Source of the DNA: Hymenobacter montanus
GTDB lineage: Bacteria > Bacteroidota > Bacteroidia > Cytophagales > Hymenobacteraceae
Assembly (NCBI RefSeq): GCF_014699115.1
Contig: NZ_JACXAD010000002.1
Coordinates: forward strand, 124,001 to 188,000
Reading direction: 5' to 3'
Length of the DNA: 64,000 nt
Shown here: positions 59,219-64,000 of the stretch, piece after piece
Numbering within the stretch: the first letter of the stretch is position 1
How the letters are laid out: every line of letters begins with the position of its first letter
Position numbers and translations under genes: made by a program
Notes under the pieces: model-generated
The model's database searches: none
Told to the model about the DNA's origin: nothing
The model's input: only the letters and a program-made list of their open reading frames with translations

Positions 59219-60144
59219 GCATCCCCACTTTTCCATTGCCCGAATCAGCAAACGCCTTGCCTGCCGGAATTGCCCAGCCCGCCGCTCGCCGCAAGCGCCG
59301 GGTGGCGGTAGCCGTGATCAGCGACGTGCACTTGGGTACCTACGGCTGCCACGCCAAGGAACTGCTGCGCTACCTCAAAAGCATCCGCCCGCAGGTGCTG
59401 GTGCTCAACGGCGACATTGTCGACATTTGGCAGTTTAGCAAAAACTACTGGCCTCCGGCTCACATGCGGGTGGTGCGCTACCTGGTGGGCTTAGCGGCTA
59501 AGGGCACCAAAATTCATTACCTCACCGGCAACCACGACGAGCTGCTGCGCAAGTTTGCCGGCCTCCGGCTGGGCCAGTTTCGGCTCGACAACAAGCTGGT
59601 GCTTGACCTGCCCCACGGCCGCACCTGGCTGTTTCACGGCGACGTGTTTGACGTGACCATGCGGCACTCGCGCTGGCTGGCCAAGCTGGGCGGGCACGGC
59701 TACGACTTGCTGATCCTAATAAACCGGCTGGTAAACCATGGGTTGGAGAAGCTGGGCCGGCCTCGGGTAGCCTTGTCGAAGCGAGTTAAGGAGCGGGTGA
59801 AATCGGCCGTGGCAGCCGTGAACAACTTCGAAGAAACGGCCACGGCCATCGCGGCCGACAGAGGCTACCGCTACGTGGCCTGCGGACACATTCATCAACC
59901 CGAAATCAAAGCAGTACCCACCGCGAAAGGGGAGGTCACCTACCTTAACTCCGGCGATTGGGTGGAAAACCTGACGGCCCTGGAGTACACGGCCGAAGCC
60001 GGCTGGCAGCTTTATTACTATAACGACGACCCCCACATGCAGCAACCCATTGAAGACCAGGCACTCGATATGGCCGAAGAGTTAGCCGATGCCAACCCGG
60101 CCGCGCTGTTGGAAGGCCTGCTGGTGGAGTTTAATATTAAGTAA
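59215..60144 (+). CDS. UDP-2,3-diacylglucosamine diphosphatase-like metallophosphatase (LpxH-like)
   Basis: ATG at 59215 (MSIPTFPLPESANALPAGIA), 309 residues. A calcineurin-like metallophosphoesterase: SDVHLGTYGCHAK, LNGDIVDIW, YLTGNHDE, FHGDVFDV and CGHIHQPEIK supply the two-metal site. The order fits LpxH-type UDP-diacylglucosamine hydrolases of lipid A synthesis and their Bacteroidota relatives. Substrate not proven. It overlaps the upstream small gene by four bases and precedes a glycosyltransferase, a context of envelope glycolipid metabolism. Confidence 0.85.
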   Translation: MSIPTFPLPESANALPAGIAQPAARRKRRVAVAVISDVHLGTYGCHAKELLRYLKSIRPQVLVLNGDIVDIWQFSKNYWPPAHMRVVRYLVGLAAKGTKIHYLTGNHDELLRKFAGLRLGQFRLDNKLVLDLPHGRTWLFHGDVFDVTMRHSRWLAKLGGHGYDLLILINRLVNHGLEKLGRPRVALSKRVKERVKSAVAAVNNFEETATAIAADRGYRYVACGHIHQPEIKAVPTAKGEVTYLNSGDWVENLTALEYTAEAGWQLYYYNDDPHMQQPIEDQALDMAEELADANPAALLEGLLVEFNIK

Positions 60145-60251
60145 CCAACCCGGCCCCGGCGCCGCCCTGGCCGACCACTGGGAAACTGTTCAGGTATTAT
60201 TCAACGCGGCGCAGCAAAGATTGCGTCCTAGGGCTCATCCGCCCGCGACTT

Positions 60252-61277
60252 ATGTCTCGTATTCTTTACGCCATTCAAGGCACTGGCAATGGACACCTTA
60301 GCCGGGCCCTCGACCTGGTTCCGCTGCTGCAAGCGCGCTGCTCCCAGCTCGACGTGCTGGTGAGTGGCCCGCCGGCCGACTTGCCGTTGCCTTTTGAGGT
60401 GCGCTACCACGCCCAGGGCATGGGGTTTCTGTTCGGTAAAAAAGGCGGCATCAACTTCGTAAAAACGTTTTGGCAGTTCAACTCGGCCAAGTTTCTGCAC
60501 GAAATCCGGCACTTACCGGTGGAAAGCTACGATTTAGTAATCAGTGACTTCGAGCCGGTGAGCAGTTGGGCCTGCAAGCTGCGCCAGGTACCGTGCGTGG
60601 CCCTGAGCCACCAAAGCGCCGTGCTGCACCCCGCCGCCCCGCGGCCCGACCGGGAGGACCCGGCGGGCCGGGCGGTGCTCAAACATTACGCCCCCAGCAC
60701 GGCGCAGTACGGCTTTCACTTTCGGGCTTACGCACCCGGAATTTTTACGCCCGTTATCCGTCAGCAGGTGCGCGAGCTGAACCCCGTGAACGAGGGGCAT
60801 TACACGGTGTATCTGCCGGCGTACGAAGAAAAAATTCTGGTGGAGCGGTTGCAGTACCTGAGCCGCGTGGTGCGCTGGGAAGTATTCAGCAAGCACAGCG
60901 TGGCGCCCGCCGAGTACGGCAACGTGCGGGTGTGGCCGGTGAGCGGCTCGGCCTTTCTCAGGAGCCTGGCCGGCTCGGCCGGGGTGCTGTGCGGGGCTGG
61001 GTTCGAAAGCCCCGCCGAGGCCTTGTTTCTGGGTAAAAAGCTGCTGGTGATGCCCATGAAGCAGCAGTACGAGCAGCAGTGCAACGCTGCGGCCCTGGCC
61101 AAAATGGGCGTGCCGGTCATCAAGAATTTCAAAGACAAAAACCTGGACCGGGTAGACCAGTGGCTGCGCCAGCAGGAAACCGTGCCCGTGGACTACCCCG
61201 ACCAGACGGCCGCCATCATCGACCAGCTGCTGCGCGAACAACTGCCGGGCGAGCGCGTTGGGAAAGGGGAACTATAA
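60252..61277 (+). CDS. GT-B fold glycosyltransferase (MurG-like)
   Basis: Protein of 341 residues. The N-terminus IQGTGNGHLSRALDLVPLLQ matches the acceptor-side GxGxGH loop of MurG/UGT-like enzymes. The C-terminal half has GVLCGAGFESPAEALFLGKK and LLVMPMKQQYEQQCNAAALA, the sugar-nucleotide donor motif of this group. It probably transfers a sugar from a nucleotide donor to a lipid or other small molecule. It follows the LpxH-like gene by 107 bases on the same strand, so a shared envelope role is possible. Confidence 0.8.
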   Translation: MSRILYAIQGTGNGHLSRALDLVPLLQARCSQLDVLVSGPPADLPLPFEVRYHAQGMGFLFGKKGGINFVKTFWQFNSAKFLHEIRHLPVESYDLVISDFEPVSSWACKLRQVPCVALSHQSAVLHPAAPRPDREDPAGRAVLKHYAPSTAQYGFHFRAYAPGIFTPVIRQQVRELNPVNEGHYTVYLPAYEEKILVERLQYLSRVVRWEVFSKHSVAPAEYGNVRVWPVSGSAFLRSLAGSAGVLCGAGFESPAEALFLGKKLLVMPMKQQYEQQCNAAALAKMGVPVIKNFKDKNLDRVDQWLRQQETVPVDYPDQTAAIIDQLLREQLPGERVGKGEL

Positions 61278-61609
61278 ACGAAAGCCTTGCCATAAGAACA
61301 ACGTTGAGTTAGCCTGGAGACTTCCACCGCGCCGCTGGTGCCGGATTCCGGTTCGTATCTCCTGGTTCCCCACTCCCGCCGAGGGAGCCCGCCCTGTTGG
61401 GTACGCCTGCCAGGGCCCGTGAGGTTTCGGCTCCCCGCCGGTCCCCTGGCCCAGAAACCGCGCTACTATTGTTTATTGCTCTTGCTGAAAATTTAGCGAG
61501 GAGATAAAGATGCTTCGGCTGCGCGAATGCCCGCCGCAGGAGGTGCTACTAATCAAGGACAACTACTACCAATACATCTACCACTAATTCGGTTTTCCGC
61601 GCTCTACGC
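61278..61609. other. Intergenic GC-rich region without a gene
   Basis: From about 61310 to 61475 lie GC-rich blocks (CCCGCCGAGGGAGCCCGCCC, CCCGTGAGGTTTCGGCTCCC) that can pair with each other and that weakly resemble the interior of the element at 15304-15459 (CGCCCTGT and GAGGTTT blocks). No promoter consensus before the GH1 gene. Confidence 0.45.
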
Positions 61610-63052
61610 ATGCTTCAACTACCGCCCCGTTACGACGAGCCGCTGCCCGCGGCCTTTTTTCCGGCCTCGGCCCCACTGCCCTTTTCCCGCGCCGATTTTG
61701 GGGCCGATTTCTACTGGGGCGCCGCAGCGGCCGCCTACCAGACCGAAGGCGCCTGGCAACAGCAGGGCAAAGGCCCCAGCATCTGGGACGATTTTACGCG
61801 CCGCAAGGGGGCCATCCGGCGCAACGAGCACGCGCGCGTGGCGGCCGACTTCTACAACCGCTACGAAGAAGACCTGGACCTGGCCCAGGGCCTGGGGCTG
61901 ACTGACTTCCGCTGCTCGGTGGCCTGGCCGCGGGTACTGCCCGAGGGCACGGGTGCCGTGAACCGCCGGGGCCTCGACTTTTACGACCGGCTGGTGGATG
62001 CCTGCCTGGAGCGGGACCTGCGCCCCATGCTCACCCTCTACCACTGGGACTTGCCGAGCGCTTTGCAGGCCCGCGGGGGCTGGGCCAACCGCAGCATCGT
62101 GGGCTGGTTTTCGGACTACGTCCAGCTCGTGGCCCGTCGCCTCGGCGACCGGGTGCCGCACTGGGCGGTGCTCAACGAGCCGATGGTGTTTGTGGGGGCC
62201 GGGCACCTGCTCGGCGTGCACGCGCCGGGCCGGCGGCACCTGGGCGCCTTTCTCGCGGCGGCCCACCATGCTACGCTGGCCCAGGCCGAGGGGGCCCGAG
62301 CCCTGCGGGCCGGGCTGCCCGAGCCCGCGCAAATCGGCACGACGTTTTCGTGTTCCTACCTCACGCCGTACCGGCCCGGCCACGCCTCCGACGAAGCTGC
62401 CACCCGCCGCGCCGACGCCCTGTTGAACCGGTTTTTCGTGGAGCCGACCCTGGGGCTGGGCTACCCCGTGGCCGAGCTGCCCGCCCTGCGCTGGCTGCTG
62501 GACCGCTACCAAAAGCCCGGCGACGAGCAGCGCATGAAGTTCGATTTTGACTTTTGGGGCGTGCAGAACTATACCCGGGAGGTGGTGCGCTTCTCGCCCT
62601 GGCTGCCCCTGCAATGGGCCACCCTGGTGCCCGCCAAGCTCCGCAAGGTGCCCTACACCGACATGGGCTGGGAGGTATACCCCGAGTCGCTCTACCACAT
62701 GCTGAAGCAGTTCGCCGCCTATCCCAACGCGCCCCGGCTTATCGTGACGGAAAGCGGCTCGGCCTTTCCCGACCAGTGCCAGGGTCGGCGCGTGGCCGAC
62801 CCGGCCCGCCGCGCCTTTCTGCAGGCCGCCCTTGGCCAGGTGCTGCGCGCCCGCCGCGCGGGCGTCGACGTGGCAGGCTACTTTCCCTGGAGCCTGACCG
62901 ACAACTTCGAATGGGCCGAAGGCTACGGCCCGCGCTTCGGGCTGATTCACATTGACTACGAAACCCAGCAGCGAACAGTAAAAGATTCGGGCCGCTGGTA
63001 CCAGGCGTTTCTAAACGGAACCCCGGCCGAAGCACCGCAAGCGCCGTTGTAG
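61610..63052 (+). CDS. GH1 family beta-glucosidase
   Basis: Glycoside hydrolase family 1 enzyme of 480 residues. YWGAAAAAYQTEGAWQQQGK with GPSIWDDF is the GH1 N-terminal signature, the acid/base Glu190 is in WAVLNEPMVF, and the nucleophile Glu381 is in IVTESGSAFPD, where the usual TENG reads TESG. FPWSLTDNFEWAEGYGPRFG is the aglycone-side motif. It hydrolyses beta-glycosides, most likely glucosides. No signal peptide, so cytoplasmic. Confidence 0.93.
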   Translation: MLQLPPRYDEPLPAAFFPASAPLPFSRADFGADFYWGAAAAAYQTEGAWQQQGKGPSIWDDFTRRKGAIRRNEHARVAADFYNRYEEDLDLAQGLGLTDFRCSVAWPRVLPEGTGAVNRRGLDFYDRLVDACLERDLRPMLTLYHWDLPSALQARGGWANRSIVGWFSDYVQLVARRLGDRVPHWAVLNEPMVFVGAGHLLGVHAPGRRHLGAFLAAAHHATLAQAEGARALRAGLPEPAQIGTTFSCSYLTPYRPGHASDEAATRRADALLNRFFVEPTLGLGYPVAELPALRWLLDRYQKPGDEQRMKFDFDFWGVQNYTREVVRFSPWLPLQWATLVPAKLRKVPYTDMGWEVYPESLYHMLKQFAAYPNAPRLIVTESGSAFPDQCQGRRVADPARRAFLQAALGQVLRARRAGVDVAGYFPWSLTDNFEWAEGYGPRFGLIHIDYETQQRTVKDSGRWYQAFLNGTPAEAPQAPL

Positions 63053-63114
63053 CGCGGACTCTGGGAGTCCGCGCCTGGGTTTGCGCGGACGCGGACTCCC
63101 AGAGTCCGCGCTAC
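63049..63114. repeat. Perfect 25-base inverted repeat
   Basis: Arms at 63049-63073 and 63090-63114 (GTAGCGCGGACTCTGGGAGT and on) are perfect complements around a 16-base loop, and each arm is itself palindromic. The left arm includes the GH1 stop codon. Similar in design to the 8739-8812 repeat. It probably terminates transcription from both sides. Confidence 0.85.
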
Positions 63115-63145
63115 TGCAGGCTGTTGAGTATTAGTGGTCAGCCGC

Positions 63146-64000
63146 TTACTTGGTGATGACCAGCTTGGCCGTTTTCGCGGTCTTGCGGCCTTGCACGGTC
63201 ACCAGGAACAATCCCTGGGGCAAGTCATGCACCGGTAAGGTTACGGTCTTCACTCTCGGAGTGAGTTGAACTGACTGGCTGGTAAAAAGCTTGCCGGCCA
63301 TATCCCTCATGTGAACCTGAACGACGGCTTCCGATTCAAAGCCGGCGAGGTCAATGCTCACGGCCTGGGTGGCCGGATTGGGATGCACCGGCAACGCCTG
63401 GCTAGCCTGTTTTTCCCTCGCTGCTATCGTGCCCAGCACTACCGGGCCGGTTAGCTGATACACCTGCACCGCTTGCGGAAGTAAAGTACCCGAAAGGGTA
63501 TTGCCCGACAGCGAGAGCGTAGCTGGCATCCTGGAAAACAGGGAGGTGATCGGCCCGCCATACCCCGAAGGAATAGCCAGCGAAACCGTTTTAGCGTTGG
63601 AGTAGGAGGTATTCACCACCACCACGTAACAAGCCGTATTGTCTGTCCAGTAAGAAGCAATCAGTTGCTGATCGCCTGTATTCACCCTGGTTAAAGCTCC
63701 ATTCATCAGCGCTCCTTCCAGGGTTGCAACATCGGTGCGGAGGGCTTTGAACTCATTCCACAAGGCGGGCTGGTTATCCTTCAAATCAAAGGAGAAATCA
63801 TAGCTGATGACTCCTTTGATCCCCGCGGCCAGGCCGGAGTAAAGCATGTTTCGTAACTCGCTTACGGTCGGGTAGCGGGGGGTGTTGGACAGATCACCCC
63901 AGTTGAACGTTTGCAAATGCATAATCATTGGGCGGTTCACCAAGGCGGCGCTCTGTACGTAACCCAGCGTACGCAGGTAGGTTTGGGTGAGGGCCGTGCC
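63146..64000 (-). CDS. T9SS-secreted protein, C-terminal part (5' end outside window)
   Basis: The frame stays open to the window edge; 284 residues are visible. A glycan-hydrolase-like segment (HLQTFNWGDLSNTPRYPTVS, then GLAAGIKGVISYDFSFDLKD) is followed by a beta-sandwich segment (ACYVVVVNTSYSNAKTVSLA) and a C-terminal type A sorting domain (LPVHPNPATQAVSIDLAG to GLFLVTVQGRKTAKTAKLVI), which directs export through the type IX secretion system. The catalytic part lies to the right of the window, so the enzyme class is unknown. Confidence 0.85.
   Translation of the reverse strand, partial: GTALTQTYLRTLGYVQSAALVNRPMIMHLQTFNWGDLSNTPRYPTVSELRNMLYSGLAAGIKGVISYDFSFDLKDNQPALWNEFKALRTDVATLEGALMNGALTRVNTGDQQLIASYWTDNTACYVVVVNTSYSNAKTVSLAIPSGYGGPITSLFSRMPATLSLSGNTLSGTLLPQAVQVYQLTGPVVLGTIAAREKQASQALPVHPNPATQAVSIDLAGFESEAVVQVHMRDMAGKLFTSQSVQLTPRVKTVTLPVHDLPQGLFLVTVQGRKTAKTAKLVITK

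Overview
The window looks like chromosomal DNA of a GC-rich member of the Bacteroidota, most likely a Hymenobacter-like member of the Cytophagales. This rests on a C-terminal type IX secretion (T9SS) sorting domain at the right edge, a DUF3127 protein with an SSB-like tip, an Hcp/TssD protein of the Bacteroidota type, many -7 boxes of the TAnnTTTG type with few Shine-Dalgarno sites, and the dispersed palindromes typical of such genomes. The genus is inferred. No rRNA, tRNA, CRISPR array, integrase or complete insertion sequence was seen.

Layout. 1-6400: tail of an AraC regulator, a membrane protein, a DUF962/Mpo1-like protein, a secreted dienelactone hydrolase, a HEAT-like protein, a serpin with a decayed partial duplicate beside it, and an ABC1/UbiB-type kinase. 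6400-10200: a TetR regulator, a photolyase, an SDR and an orphan Hcp-like gene that runs into it. 10400-17000: pyruvate carboxylase, a secreted esterase and an M28 peptidase. 17000-22000: an AddA/RecB-like helicase with simple repeats inside its reading frame, an AT-rich cysteine-rich orphan, a thioesterase and a cold-shock protein. 22000-32500: a DEAD-box helicase with a long leader, DUF2383, a FAD enzyme, two SDRs (one a 2,4-dienoyl-CoA reductase), a DUF1571/LysM protein, YkvA, YceI and a barrel-like protein.

32900-40100 is the most interesting part. Five minus-strand genes encode an alpha/beta hydrolase, a RimK-like ATP-grasp ligase with a Lys/Ala/Pro tail, a GCS2 carboxylate-amine ligase, a class-I glutamine amidotransferase and a second ATP-grasp-like ligase related to glutathionylspermidine synthase. 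A divergent gene encodes a second esterase fused to a DinB domain. Together they suggest ATP-dependent building of an unknown amide or small peptide, with hydrolases to trim or export it. Just beyond lie an isoaspartyl peptidase and a cyanophycinase, which together would take cyanophycin or beta-aspartyl peptides down to amino acids.

44300-64000: an LTA4H-like M1 aminopeptidase, a lipoprotein L,D-transpeptidase, an XRE regulator with a possible repeated operator, a 1-kb stretch with no convincing gene, a small lipoprotein, an RhlE-like helicase, a YjjG-type phosphatase, a membrane-anchored transglutaminase-like protein, a Nudix hydrolase, a toroid-like protein, a 39-residue hydrophobic peptide locus that resembles a type I toxin-antitoxin, an LpxH-like phosphatase overlapping a small ORF, a glycosyltransferase, a GH1 beta-glucosidase and the 3' end of a T9SS-secreted protein.

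Dispersed repeats are a second theme: two copies of a nested palindrome between convergent genes, a pair of elements with shared ends, two perfect 23-25 bp inverted repeats with self-palindromic arms, and AT-rich repeat units inside a helicase gene.
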